A stretch of 64,000 nucleotides of DNA from positions 48,681 to 112,680 of the forward strand of contig NZ_JAGEPF010000037.1 in assembly GCF_017573465.1 (NCBI RefSeq). Reading direction: 5' to 3'. The position numbers and the translations under genes were made by a program. How positions within the stretch are numbered: the first letter of the stretch is position 1; each line of letters opens with the position of its first letter. This document shows positions 40,255 through 48,332 of the stretch, piece after piece. The DNA comes from Actinomadura violacea (GTDB taxonomy: Bacteria > Actinomycetota > Actinomycetes > Streptosporangiales > Streptosporangiaceae). The notes beneath the pieces are model-generated. The model did not search any database, was not told where the DNA came from, and worked only from the letters and a program-made list of their open reading frames with translations.

Positions 40255-40283
40255 GTGACGGGGCGGGAGGCGTGCGCTACTGT
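40255..40283 (+). promoter_or_regulatory. Promoter upstream of the ATPase gene
   Basis: GTGACG (40255-40260), 17 bases, TACTGT (40278-40283). Transcription would start near 40290, immediately before the SOS box. Confidence 0.5.
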
Positions 40284-40293
40284 GTTCGAATGA

Positions 40294-40311
40294 GTCGAAC
40301 AGAAGTTCGAC
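40294..40311. promoter_or_regulatory. SOS (LexA) box
   Basis: GTCGAACAGAAGTTCGAC matches the actinobacterial LexA consensus TCGAAC-N4-GTTCGA at all twelve positions (40295-40310). Flanking half-sites GTTCGAA (40284-40290) and GTTCGG (40314-40319) extend the symmetry. It sits just after the predicted transcription start. Confidence 0.75.
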
Positions 40312-40517
40312 TTGTTCGGACCCGCTCGCCGGGAGGCGACATGGTGGCGATCGCGGCCCCACCTCTCAACCGCACCGCACACGCTCCCCACGGGACGGTA
40401 CCCGGGGGCGCCGACGGTCGCGCGCGGCACGGCGGGCGGCACGAGCACGCGACACGCCGCAGCGGTTTCTACCCAAATCTACGGCCGCAGCTATATCGCC
40501 TCATAGAGTCCGAGAGC

Positions 40518-41714
40518 GTGGACCCCGTGCGCAATCCCTATGCCCCTGGCGCCGGGCAGCGCCCTCCCGAGCTGGCCGGCCGCGACCGTGAGCTGAGGCA
40601 GTTCGAGGTGGTGCTGGAACGGGTGGCCCGAGGCCGCCCGGAGCGCAGCATGATCATCACCGGGCTGCGCGGCGTCGGCAAGACCGTGCTGCTCAACGCG
40701 TTCCGGTCGATGGCGATCCAGAAGCTTTGGGGCACCGGCAAGATCGAGGCGCGCCCCGACCAGTCGATCCGGCGGCCGGTCGCGTCCGCGCTGCACATGG
40801 CGGTGCGGGAGCTGGCCCCCCGGCACCGCGCGCCCGACCGGATCGAGGCGTTCCTCGGCGTCCTGAAGGCGTTCGCGCAGGCCGGGCCCGAGCCGTCCGG
40901 CACCAAGGCGAAGGCGCGCGCGCACCGGTGGCAGCCGGGAATCGACGTGCCCGCCTCGCGGGGCCGCGCCGACTCCGGCGACCTGGAGATCGACCTGACC
41001 GAGCTGTTCGTGGACGCCGCGTCCGTCGCGACGGACGTGGGCGCGGGCATCGCGCTGTTCGTCGACGAGATGCAGGACGTCCCGGCCGACGACGTGTCCG
41101 CGCTGTGCGCCGCGTGCCACGAGCTGTCGCAGATCGGCGGCCCGCTGATCGTCGTGGGCGCGGGCCTGCCGCACCTGCCCGCCGTGCTGTCGGCGAGCAA
41201 GTCCTACTCCGAGCGGCTGTTCCGCTACGCGCGCATCGACCGGCTCGACCGCGAGTCCGCCGACGTCGCGCTGCTCGCGCCCGCCGAGCGCGAGGAGGTC
41301 ACCTTCACCAAGGACGCCCTCGACGCGCTGTACGGCGCGGCCGACGGCTACCCGTACTTCGTGCAGGCGTACGCGAAGGTCGTGTGGGACGTCGCGCCCG
41401 ACACCCCGATCACCGCCGAGGACATCCGGGTCGCCGCGCCGGAGGCGGAGAGCGAGCTGGCGGTCGGCTTCTTCGGCAGCCGCTACGAGCGCGCGACGCC
41501 CGCCGAGCGCGACTACATGCGCGCGATGGCGATGCTCGGCGACGACCCGGTGCCGACGGCGGCGGTCGCCGACGAGCTGGGCCGCAAGCCGTCCAGCCTG
41601 TCGCCGGCCCGCGACGGCCTGATCAAGAAGGGCCTCATCTACAGCGCGGAACGCGGCATGGTCGCGTTCACCGTCCCGCACTTCGGCAAGTACCTCCGCT
41701 CCCAGCCCGCCTGA
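40518..41714 (+). CDS. P-loop ATPase (AAA/STAND-like, archaeal-ATPase type) with C-terminal winged helix
   Basis: This 398-residue protein opens NPYAPGAGQRPPELAGRDRE. It has Walker A MIITGLRGVGKTVLLNAF near residue 38, Walker B GAGIALFVDEMQDVPADDVS near 175, sensor region PLIVVGAGLPHLPAVLSASK near 210, and a C-terminal helix-turn-helix (VPTAAVADELGRKPSSLSPA, IKKGLIYSAERGMVAFTVP). The order resembles STAND/MNS-type ATPases that act as switches. GTG 40518 is preferred on codon usage and because a TAGAGT box ends 8 bases before it; upstream starts at 40290 and 40341 remain possible. An SOS box upstream and an array of CTAG hairpins downstream make the locus unusual. Confidence 0.87.
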   Translation: MDPVRNPYAPGAGQRPPELAGRDRELRQFEVVLERVARGRPERSMIITGLRGVGKTVLLNAFRSMAIQKLWGTGKIEARPDQSIRRPVASALHMAVRELAPRHRAPDRIEAFLGVLKAFAQAGPEPSGTKAKARAHRWQPGIDVPASRGRADSGDLEIDLTELFVDAASVATDVGAGIALFVDEMQDVPADDVSALCAACHELSQIGGPLIVVGAGLPHLPAVLSASKSYSERLFRYARIDRLDRESADVALLAPAEREEVTFTKDALDALYGAADGYPYFVQAYAKVVWDVAPDTPITAEDIRVAAPEAESELAVGFFGSRYERATPAERDYMRAMAMLGDDPVPTAAVADELGRKPSSLSPARDGLIKKGLIYSAERGMVAFTVPHFGKYLRSQPA

Positions 41715-41729
41715 CGGGCGCAAGGGTTC

Positions 41730-41896
41730 TCTAGAGCTTTCTAGCGTCAGCGCTAGGAGCCGTTATAAGGCTGCATCGGTTCTCGTCGTCCGATGCTTAT
41801 ACGACTTTCTAGCAGAAGTGCTAGAGAGCCGTAGATTCTGCTCGCCTGCCTTCCGAGGTTTCTCTAAGGCTTTCTAGCTTCCTTCCTAGAAAGAGC
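41730..41896. repeat. Array of CTAG-centred hairpins (three units, 65-68 bp period)
   Basis: CTTTCTAGC begins at 41737, 41805 and 41870, each time followed by a complementary arm. Unit 1 is CTAGCG-tcag-CGCTAG (41741-41756), unit 2 TCTAGC-agaagt-GCTAGA (41808-41825), unit 3 CTTTCTAG-N8-CTAGAAAG (41870-41893). Between units 1 and 2, TATAAG/CATCGG (41764-41779) pairs with 41790-41801 around a 4-base bulge. Seven CTAG tetramers occur in 160 bases, and the segment is far richer in A/T than its surroundings. Confidence 0.85.
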
Positions 41897-41930
41897 TATA
41901 GATAGACAGAGGGTGTTGTCCGTCATCGCG

Positions 41931-41956
41931 GTTGTTGCGCGGAGTTATCTGGGTAT
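41931..41956 (+). promoter_or_regulatory. Sigma-B-like promoter of the acidic protein gene
   Basis: GTTG (41931-41934), 16 bases, GGGTAT (41951-41956), close to the Streptomyces SigB consensus. It lies 51 bases before the ATG at 42007. Confidence 0.4.
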
Positions 41957-42006
41957 GGGCCGGATGTGCCGGATCTGGCGCGAACGCTGACGACGGGGGG
42001 ATCACG

Positions 42007-42390
42007 ATGGACGAGCAGGACCGCTACCGGGGCCAAGACCCGGACGACCTGTACTCGACCCGCGAGGAGGACGCGTACGCGCGCGGCGACGAGCCGGACT
42101 CGTCGACGGGGTCGTCGGAGTCACGGGGCACCGACGAGCCGACGATGCGGCAGGAGCAGGGCGGCCAGGGCTACGGCCACGGCCCGTACGGCTACCAGGA
42201 CGAATCCGGGTTCGAGGGCGGCGGCCACGGGTTCGGGCAGGACGACGAGTACTCCTCCGACATGGGCGGCATGCACGACGAGGGCATCGCGAGCCGCCGC
42301 CCGCACCGCCAGGACGACGAGGACGAGCTGTACGGCAACCAGCTCGACGACCTGCACGACCGGGACGAGGACACCGACGAGAACTGGTGA
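42007..42390 (+). CDS. Acidic, disordered hydrophilic protein
   Basis: This 127-residue protein is almost entirely Asp, Glu, Gly, Gln, Arg, Tyr and Ser (MDEQDRYRGQDPDDLYSTRE, YGHGPYGYQDESGFEGGGHG, DLHDRDEDTDENW). No fold or domain is seen, and the net charge is strongly negative. Hydrophilic proteins of this kind are often induced by desiccation, osmotic stress or stationary phase, which would fit the SigB-like promoter upstream; that is inference. ATG 42007 follows a GGGGGG run by 6 bases. It is convergent with the tricorn gene. Confidence 0.72.
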   Translation: MDEQDRYRGQDPDDLYSTREEDAYARGDEPDSSTGSSESRGTDEPTMRQEQGGQGYGHGPYGYQDESGFEGGGHGFGQDDEYSSDMGGMHDEGIASRRPHRQDDEDELYGNQLDDLHDRDEDTDENW

Positions 42391-42418
42391 CGCGCTTCGG
42401 TCATGGGCCGGCCGCGGC

Positions 42419-45400
42419 TCAGCCGCCGCCGGGCTTGAACACCGGCCGGGTGGACGGGTCCGGCGTGTGCGGCGGAAACCGGTCCAGTAGGGCGAGCGCC
42501 TCGTCGATCGCCCGGACGAGTTGCGCGTCGGTGCCGTTCGCGTGGTCGTGTGGCGTTATGTCGACATTGATGTCGGGGTCCGTTCCGTAGTTCTCGACCC
42601 GCCAGCCGACGTCGTCGAAGGCGAACGAGAACTCGGGCTGCGTGGTGACGGTGCCGTCGGCGAGGCGGTGCCGGGGCCGGATGCCGACGACGCCGCCCCA
42701 CGTCCGGCGGCCGATGAGCGGGCCGAGCCCGAGCAGCTTGAAGGCGTGGCTGAAGATGTCGCCGTCCGAGCCGGTCCGCTCGTTGGTGATCGCGACCATC
42801 GGCCCGCGCGGCGACTCGCGCGGGTACGGCATCGGGACGCCCCAGCGCGGGAAGTTGTAGCCGATCCGGCGGCGCGCGAGCTTCTGCAGCAGCAGGCCGG
42901 ACACGTTGCCGCCGCCGTTGAACCGCACGTCGACGATCAGCGCCTCGCGGTCGTACTCGGCGAGGAGGCCGCGGTGGAACTCGGCGAACCCGTCCGGGCC
43001 CATGTCGGGGACGTGCAGGTAGCCGGCGCGGCCGCCGGTCCGCTCGTGGACGAGCGCGCGGTTCGCGGTGACCCAGTCGCGGTACCGGCCGGGACGCTCG
43101 TCGGCGAGGGTCTTCACGGCGACGGTGAACGGCGCGGCGTCCCCGCGCCGGAGCGTCAGCAGCACCTCCTCGCCGGCGAGGTTCACCAGCCGCTCGCCGG
43201 GGACCACGCCGCCCGGCGCGACGGGCTCGCCGTTGATCGCGACGACCGCGTCGCCGGGCCGCACGTCGATGCCGGGCCGGTTCAGCGGGGAGGTGGCGGC
43301 CGGGTCCCACGGGTCGCCCTCGATGATGTGCGCGATCACGAACCGGCCGTCGCGGACGGCCCAGTCGACGCCGAGGAAGCCCTGCTCGTAGACGGGGCGG
43401 CTGCGGTACTCGCCGCCGATCTCGTAGGCGTGGGACGTGCCGAGCTCGCCCTGCATCTCCCACAGCAGGTCGGAGAACTCCCCACGAGTTGTCACTTTGT
43501 CGACAAGCGGGAGGTAGCGGCGGTACACGGCGTCCCAGTCGATGCCCGCCATGTCCTCGTCCCAGAAGTGCTCGCGTTGCAGCACCCACGTCTCGCGGAG
43601 CATCTGCCGCCATTCGGTCGCCGGGCACACCGACACCTTCACGCGGTCCAGGTCGATCCAGCCGCTGCGGCGGCCCGGCCGGTCGTCGGCGGGCTGCTCG
43701 CGCCCGGCCGTGACCAGCCGCAACCGCGACCGCGACCGGTACAGCAGGGTGACGCCGTCGCGGGCGAGCCAGAAGTCGCCGACGTCGCGCAGCCGGGTCC
43801 GCGCCTGCCGCGCCGCGAAGTCGAACGCGTCGACGCGGCCGAGCGCCGGGTCGTCGCCGCGGCCGCCCTTCACCGGGAACACCGAGTACAGCGCCCCGCC
43901 CCTGACCCCGGCGATCCGCCCGTACCGGCCCTCCGCGACCGGGAACGCGACGACGCGCCGCTCGATCCCGTCGAAGTCGATCGCCAGCCGGGACGCCGCC
44001 GCGACGCTCGCGCCGAGACCGGGACCGGTGACGTCGCGCGCGTCCGACCCCTCCGCGAGGCTCGCCTCACCGGGCGCGGGCGCCTCCTCGCCGGCCACCG
44101 GACGCGGCGCCGGCGCGAACGGCGACGGCACGTCCCGGCGCAGCGTGATCGCGTAGGGGCGGGCGCCGAGCGGGAAGCCCCGGTCGAACTGGAGCGTGTC
44201 GGACACCGGGTCGAACACCCGCTGCCCGATGAAGTACAGGTGGCGGCCCAGCGGATCCCAGGCCGGCGCGCGGTCGTGCAGGACGGGCCGGGTGACCGGC
44301 GCGACCAGGCCCGTCTCGGCGTTGCACACCTTGATCGCGGTGGTCTGCGCGGACGTCGGGCAGGCGTAGGCGAGCCACTCGCCGCCGGGCGACCAGGCCA
44401 GGCCGCTGATCGCGCCGTACGGGCTGACGTCCAGCGGCACCGGCTCCAGCGGGCCGTCCCCGTCCGGTTCGAGCAGGTACAGCTCGTTGCGGTGGTTGGT
44501 GAACGCGAACCGGTCCGCGGCCGGTGACGGCGCCAGCTCCAGCACGCGGCCGACGTCCCCGGACGTCTCGGCGTGCGCCGCGTCCCGCGCGCCGGACGCC
44601 GTCAGCACCACCAGCCGCTCCCGGCCGTCCTCGCCGGACGCCGCCGCGATCAGCCGCCGGTCGTCGTTGAACCAGGTCAGCAGCCGGTACCGAACGCCGT
44701 CCTGCCGCCCGTGCTGCCGGACGGGCCCCTCCCACGCCGCGAACGAGTACGCCTTGCCGCGCGTGGTGATCGCCAGGCCGTCGCCCGCCGAGTTCACCGT
44801 GACCGTGTCGAGGTACTCGGCGGCGGGCACGAACCGGCGGTTGCGCTGCGTGCGGGAACTGCCGAGCCGCACGTCGACGCGGCGCGGCCCGGCGTCGCCG
44901 TCCGGGTCGAGGACGTACAGGTCGGCGGCGGCGTGGTAGACCAGCCGCCGGCCGTCGTCGGCGAGGTTGCGGGCGTAGTAGTCCTCGTGGTGGGTGTGTC
45001 TGCACAGGTCAGTGCCGTCGGGCAGGCACGAGTAGACGTTCCCGACGCCCTCGTGGTCGGACAGGAAGTAGACCCGGCCGCCGACCCGGCAGGGCGCCGC
45101 GAGGTTCCCGTCGAGCTCGATGAGGCGGCGGAACCCGCCCGAGCCGTCCGGGTCGGTCCACAGGTCGCCGGCGGTGCCGCCCCGGTACCGCTTCCACCTG
45201 GCCGGATCGGCGGTGTTGCGGCCGATGACGACCGCGCCGCCCGGCCCGTAGGTCGCGCTGCTCGCCGGCCCGTACGCAAGCTCGGCCGGGATGCCGCTGC
45301 CGTCCGGGTCGATCGCGTACAGCCACTGGTAGCCGCGGAACGGGCGCCGGACATCGCTGGCATAGACGATCCGCCCGTCCGGGTCCCAGCCGGTGATCGT

Positions 45401-45673
45401 GCAGGACGTCCCATGGAACGTCAGCCGCCGCGCCGCACCGCCCGCCGCCGGCATCACGTACACCTCGGCGGGGCCCTCCTCCCGCCCGACGAACGCCAGC
45501 AGCCGCCCGTCCGGCGACAGCCGCGGATAGGCGGCCGCCGCGACCCCCGCCGTCAGCCGGTACGCCCGGCCGCCCGACGCGGGCACCGTCCACAGGTCGT
45601 CCTCGCACACGAAGACGACGTCGTCGCCGCAGACCGACGGGAACCGCAGGTAGCCGCCGCCGTTTCCCCCCAC
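42419..45673 (-). CDS. Tricorn protease homologue
   Basis: This 1084-residue cytoplasmic protease of family S41 is predicted to degrade peptides released by the proteasome. The N-terminal beta-propellers (residues 1-650) contain WD-like strands (LSPDGRLLAFVGREEGPAEV, WSPGGEWLAYACP). The C-terminal part has a C1 helical domain (LQREHFWDEDMAGIDWDAVY), a PDZ domain (DVRPGDAVVAINGEPVAPGG) and the C2 core. The catalytic tetrad of the Thermoplasma enzyme is present: Ser-His in GTSHAYE, the nucleophile Ser in RTGSDGDIFSH and the Glu in VENYGTDPD. Length is as for active tricorn. GTG 45673 is the start. Its presence with bpa in the same window fits a proteasome-using actinobacterium. Confidence 0.95.
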   Translation of the reverse strand: MGGNGGGYLRFPSVCGDDVVFVCEDDLWTVPASGGRAYRLTAGVAAAAYPRLSPDGRLLAFVGREEGPAEVYVMPAAGGAARRLTFHGTSCTITGWDPDGRIVYASDVRRPFRGYQWLYAIDPDGSGIPAELAYGPASSATYGPGGAVVIGRNTADPARWKRYRGGTAGDLWTDPDGSGGFRRLIELDGNLAAPCRVGGRVYFLSDHEGVGNVYSCLPDGTDLCRHTHHEDYYARNLADDGRRLVYHAAADLYVLDPDGDAGPRRVDVRLGSSRTQRNRRFVPAAEYLDTVTVNSAGDGLAITTRGKAYSFAAWEGPVRQHGRQDGVRYRLLTWFNDDRRLIAAASGEDGRERLVVLTASGARDAAHAETSGDVGRVLELAPSPAADRFAFTNHRNELYLLEPDGDGPLEPVPLDVSPYGAISGLAWSPGGEWLAYACPTSAQTTAIKVCNAETGLVAPVTRPVLHDRAPAWDPLGRHLYFIGQRVFDPVSDTLQFDRGFPLGARPYAITLRRDVPSPFAPAPRPVAGEEAPAPGEASLAEGSDARDVTGPGLGASVAAASRLAIDFDGIERRVVAFPVAEGRYGRIAGVRGGALYSVFPVKGGRGDDPALGRVDAFDFAARQARTRLRDVGDFWLARDGVTLLYRSRSRLRLVTAGREQPADDRPGRRSGWIDLDRVKVSVCPATEWRQMLRETWVLQREHFWDEDMAGIDWDAVYRRYLPLVDKVTTRGEFSDLLWEMQGELGTSHAYEIGGEYRSRPVYEQGFLGVDWAVRDGRFVIAHIIEGDPWDPAATSPLNRPGIDVRPGDAVVAINGEPVAPGGVVPGERLVNLAGEEVLLTLRRGDAAPFTVAVKTLADERPGRYRDWVTANRALVHERTGGRAGYLHVPDMGPDGFAEFHRGLLAEYDREALIVDVRFNGGGNVSGLLLQKLARRRIGYNFPRWGVPMPYPRESPRGPMVAITNERTGSDGDIFSHAFKLLGLGPLIGRRTWGGVVGIRPRHRLADGTVTTQPEFSFAFDDVGWRVENYGTDPDINVDITPHDHANGTDAQLVRAIDEALALLDRFPPHTPDPSTRPVFKPGGG

Positions 45674-45717
45674 CCGCGGTCAGTGCCCGCTCTCCCCGCG
45701 AGGAATCTCTACGGCAT

Positions 45718-45735
45718 TCTTGGACGCGTCCAAGA
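45718..45735. promoter_or_regulatory. Perfect 18-bp palindrome upstream of tricorn
   Basis: TCTTGGACGCGTCCAAGA (45718-45735) has no spacer. It lies 45 bases upstream of the tricorn start and 5 bases after the stop of the preceding minus-strand gene. Such zero-loop symmetry fits a dimeric repressor operator better than a terminator. Confidence 0.6.
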
Positions 45736-45740
45736 GACGC

Positions 45741-46571
45741 TTAGACAGCGGTCGGCATCCGCGCCGGGACGAGCGCCGCCCGGACCGCCCGCCCCCGCTC
45801 CGCGGTGGACACCGCGAACACGATCTCGAAGTCCCGCCCGTCCCGCCGGGCCGGGAACACCACGAACCGCCAGCAGCCCTCCCGCCACACGTCCAGCGGA
45901 ACCGCGCTCGCCACCGCGTTCTCGTGCTCCAGCCACGCGGCGCTGTCATAGAGCGCCGCGTACGTCTCCGACATGGGGCTGCGGCGCCGCTCGCACGGCG
46001 CCTCCGGACGCCCCAGCCCGCGCGCGCGGGACCGCCGGTCCAGCAACTCCCGCAACTCGGGGGACAGCGCCGCGAACAGCGCCAGCTCCAGGATCAGCAC
46101 GGGCCCCACCTGCGTGTGCTCGTCGCGCAGCACGTCCAGGCCCGCCATCGGCGCGCCCAGCGACGCGATGCCCGCCCCGGTGAACAGCAGCGCGCGCGCC
46201 ACGCTGCGGCGGCCGACCCGCTTGGCGCTGAGGCCGCCGAAGCAGCCGCACCCCGCGTCCGGCCGCCGCACGCGCAGCTCCCCCACCACCCACGTCGCCG
46301 CCGCGAACGCCAGCGTCGTGGCCAGCCGCACCGAGAACTGCGAGGTCACCAGCAGCGCCAGCCCGAGCACCCCCTCGCCGAGCCCGAGCCCGACGTTCAG
46401 CCCCCGGCTGCGGCGCAGCGCCGCCAGCCCCGCGAGCCCCGCCGGGACCGGCACGCCGTGCACGTGGTCCGGCGCCTCCGCGACCCGCTCGCGGATCGTC
46501 AGCTTCGCCAGGCACGCCGCCAGCAGCACCATCGCCAGCAGCAGCACCTGCGTGTTCTGGAACGTCACCAT
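45741..46571 (-). CDS. MauE/DoxX-like membrane protein
   Basis: This is a 276-residue protein. Four to five membrane helices at residues 1-170 include TQVLLLAMVLLAACLAKLTI, VLGLALLVTSQFSVRL and ATTLAFAAATWVVGELRVRR. The loop motif PDAGCGCFGGLSAKRVGRR, with two close Cys, is typical of MauE proteins, which supply reducing power for disulfide formation in exported partners. A soluble C-terminal domain (ETYAALYDSAAWLEHENAVA, CWRFVVFPARRDGRDFEIVF) is extra. Its ATG overlaps the stop of the Cys-rich protein gene by 7 bases, so that protein is a likely client. Confidence 0.82.
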   Translation of the reverse strand: MVTFQNTQVLLLAMVLLAACLAKLTIRERVAEAPDHVHGVPVPAGLAGLAALRRSRGLNVGLGLGEGVLGLALLVTSQFSVRLATTLAFAAATWVVGELRVRRPDAGCGCFGGLSAKRVGRRSVARALLFTGAGIASLGAPMAGLDVLRDEHTQVGPVLILELALFAALSPELRELLDRRSRARGLGRPEAPCERRRSPMSETYAALYDSAAWLEHENAVASAVPLDVWREGCWRFVVFPARRDGRDFEIVFAVSTAERGRAVRAALVPARMPTAV

Positions 46572-47557
46572 CCCGGGGCCTCCTCCGCGCCGCCGCCGAA
46601 ACCGATCGCCGGGACCTCCGGCCGCGCGAGCACGTTGAAGCACCCGGCCTCCAGATCGCCGCCGAGCCCCACGAACGTCTCCGGGGTCAGCTCCACGATC
46701 CGGCCGCGCGGCGACGCCCCGCACTCCACGCACCGGTCGCAGAACCGGGCCGCCGCGCAGCCGCACTCCACCACCGGCACCCGACCCGCCCGCCCCGTGC
46801 ACTCGTTGTGCACCGTGATCTCGCTGCCGACCGACAGGTACGGGAACGCGACGCAGCCGGACGGTGCGTCCGCGCACCCGCCGCCGTCCCCCTCCGGATC
46901 GACCGCCGGATACGCCGCGCCGCGCGGCACCGGCGGGTTCGCGAACCAGGTCGCGGTCCCGCGCAGCACCGCCGGCGCGGGCGCCGCCGGCTCCGGCCCC
47001 GCCAGGTCGTCGGCCCGGTACCCGGGCTGGGACGTGCCCGGACGCACCGCCTGCGTCCCGCTGGGGGACCGCACGCAGATCACGTCCACCAGGTAGCCGG
47101 GCTCCAGCCGCGGATGCCGGACGAGCACCTGCTGGAGGGCGTGCGGGGGGATCGTCACATGGGCGCGCCCGCGATGGGGGCCCATGTCCACCTCCCAGAC
47201 ATCCCGCCCGCACGCCAGCAGGGTGCCGGCGACCCGGTCGGCGTCGACCCAGATCCGGTCGATGCCCGGGCCGTCGGCCTTCGGCCGCACGATCGCCTCC
47301 CGTCCGGGGCGCAGCGCGGCGAGGCCCCCGCGCCCGCCGTGCCACACCGCCGTGTCCCCGCTCATCGCGAGCCGCAGCTCGGCGCCGTCCGCGTCCAGCA
47401 CCAGCAGGTGCGGGCTCGCGTCCAGGATCGTCCCGGACAGCGCGCCGAGCGGCCGGCCGGCGTTCTCCGGCAGCCCGGCGCCGGCCTCCGGGGACGCGCC
47501 GAGCACGGCCTCCCGGAGACGGCGGCGCCTGGCGGCGCGGCGGTGGGGCAACGGCAT
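46565..47557 (-). CDS. Cys-rich hypothetical protein coupled to MauE
   Basis: This 330-residue protein has an Arg-rich N-terminus without a clear signal peptide, then beta-rich sequence (LGALSGTILDASPHLLVLDA, MSGDTAVWHGGRGGLAALRP), a linker, and a C-terminal Cys cluster: GGGCADAPSGCVAFPYLSVG, HNECTGRAGRVPVVECGCAA and FCDRCVECGASPRGRIVEL, about ten Cys in eighty residues. The clustering plus the overlapping MauE gene suggests disulfide or metal chemistry. No family is recognised. ATG 47557 follows GGAG by 8 bases. Confidence 0.75.
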   Translation of the reverse strand: MPLPHRRAARRRRLREAVLGASPEAGAGLPENAGRPLGALSGTILDASPHLLVLDADGAELRLAMSGDTAVWHGGRGGLAALRPGREAIVRPKADGPGIDRIWVDADRVAGTLLACGRDVWEVDMGPHRGRAHVTIPPHALQQVLVRHPRLEPGYLVDVICVRSPSGTQAVRPGTSQPGYRADDLAGPEPAAPAPAVLRGTATWFANPPVPRGAAYPAVDPEGDGGGCADAPSGCVAFPYLSVGSEITVHNECTGRAGRVPVVECGCAAARFCDRCVECGASPRGRIVELTPETFVGLGGDLEAGCFNVLARPEVPAIGFGGGAEEAPGW

Positions 47558-47834
47558 GGCGGCACTCCGGCTCGATCTTCACGGGGGGTGACGTCTGTTA
47601 GGACGGCGAGTCAAGAGTCACGCGCGGTGCACGCTCTGTCGACGGATTTGTCGCGATAAGTCGATGGCCGGGAGACGTTCAATCGACCTGGGATGAGGAT
47701 TATTAACTGGTTGACCCGGATATGTACTTTAAGTAGGACCGGAATTACGATCAACCTGAGATCGTCAACTGTACCGGGAACCGGCGCGGACAAGATCCAC
47801 TGCCCCTCGCCGGCTCCGCGCGACCCCTGGTTCG
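47558..47834. other. AT-richer divergent region between the Cys-rich protein and sigE-type genes
   Basis: No gene is seen in these 277 bases. A promoter for the sigma-factor gene lies at 47711-47739. On the minus strand TAACAG (near 47602) could serve the Cys-rich gene. Confidence 0.5.
47711..47739 (+). promoter_or_regulatory. Promoter of the SigE-family sigma gene
   Basis: TTGACC (47711-47716), 17 bases, TAGGAC (47734-47739). The predicted transcript has a leader of about 90 bases. Confidence 0.55.
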
Positions 47835-48332
47835 GTGGTGACGGTGAACAGCACGCGGCACGAGGAGTTCCGCGCCTACGTGGCGGACCGCGGCCCCACC
47901 CTGCTGCGCGCCGCCAGGCGGCTGACCAGCGACCGGGCCGAAGCCGAGGACCTGCTGCAGGCCGCCCTCGCCAAGACCTACCTCGCCTGGGACCGCATCC
48001 AGGACCGCGCCGCCGTCGACGGCTACGTCCGCCGCGCCATGGCCAACACCCAGATCTCCTGGTGGCGCCGGAAAAAACTGGATATCTATCCCACGGACCA
48101 GGTTCCCGACCGCCCGGTTGACGATCACACCCGCCGCGCCGAAATGCGCGACGCCCTCGGCCGCGCCCTCGGCCGCCTCCCCGAACGGCAGCGCCTCGCC
48201 GTCATGCTCCGCTATTACGAGGACATGTCCGAAGCGGAGATCGCCGCCGTTCTCGGCGTCAGCATCGGCACCGTCAAGAGCACCGTCTCCCGCGCCATGG
48301 CCCGCCTCCGCGACGACGAGGGGCTGTACTAG
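47835..48332 (+). CDS. SigE-family ECF sigma factor
   Basis: This is a 165-residue ECF sigma factor of the actinobacterial SigE-family type. Region 2 is RHEEFRAYVADRGPTLLRAA to DLLQAALAKTYLAWDRIQDR and region 2.4 DGYVRRAMANTQISWWRRKK. Region 4 is RLPERQRLAVMLRYYEDMSE followed by AEIAAVLGVSIGTVKSTVSR. It has no C-terminal extension and no neighbouring anti-sigma gene. GTG 47835 or GTG 47844 may be the start; GGTGG precedes the latter. The stop is followed after one base by the first of two structured repeats, which may serve as its terminator. Confidence 0.9.
   Translation: MVTVNSTRHEEFRAYVADRGPTLLRAARRLTSDRAEAEDLLQAALAKTYLAWDRIQDRAAVDGYVRRAMANTQISWWRRKKLDIYPTDQVPDRPVDDHTRRAEMRDALGRALGRLPERQRLAVMLRYYEDMSEAEIAAVLGVSIGTVKSTVSRAMARLRDDEGLY

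Larger units (their letters stand above)
40132..40517. other. Long leader and divergent promoter region of the P-loop ATPase
   Basis: These 386 bases hold a promoter, an SOS box and two possible earlier starts in the ATPase frame: ATG 40290 (6 bases after TACTGT) and ATG 40341 (preceded by GGGAGG). Codon usage from 40290 to 40517 is poor in third-position G/C compared with the gene body, so the region is treated as mainly noncoding. Confidence 0.5.

Noticed and set aside
40233..40448. Small minus-strand frame overlapping the SOS box
   Set aside because: No ribosome site, poor codon usage and no conserved content; the regulatory signals explain the region better.
40312..40506. 64-codon plus-strand frame in the leader of the ATPase
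   Set aside because: It starts at TTG without a ribosome site and has atypical codon usage; a leader peptide cannot be excluded but is not supported.
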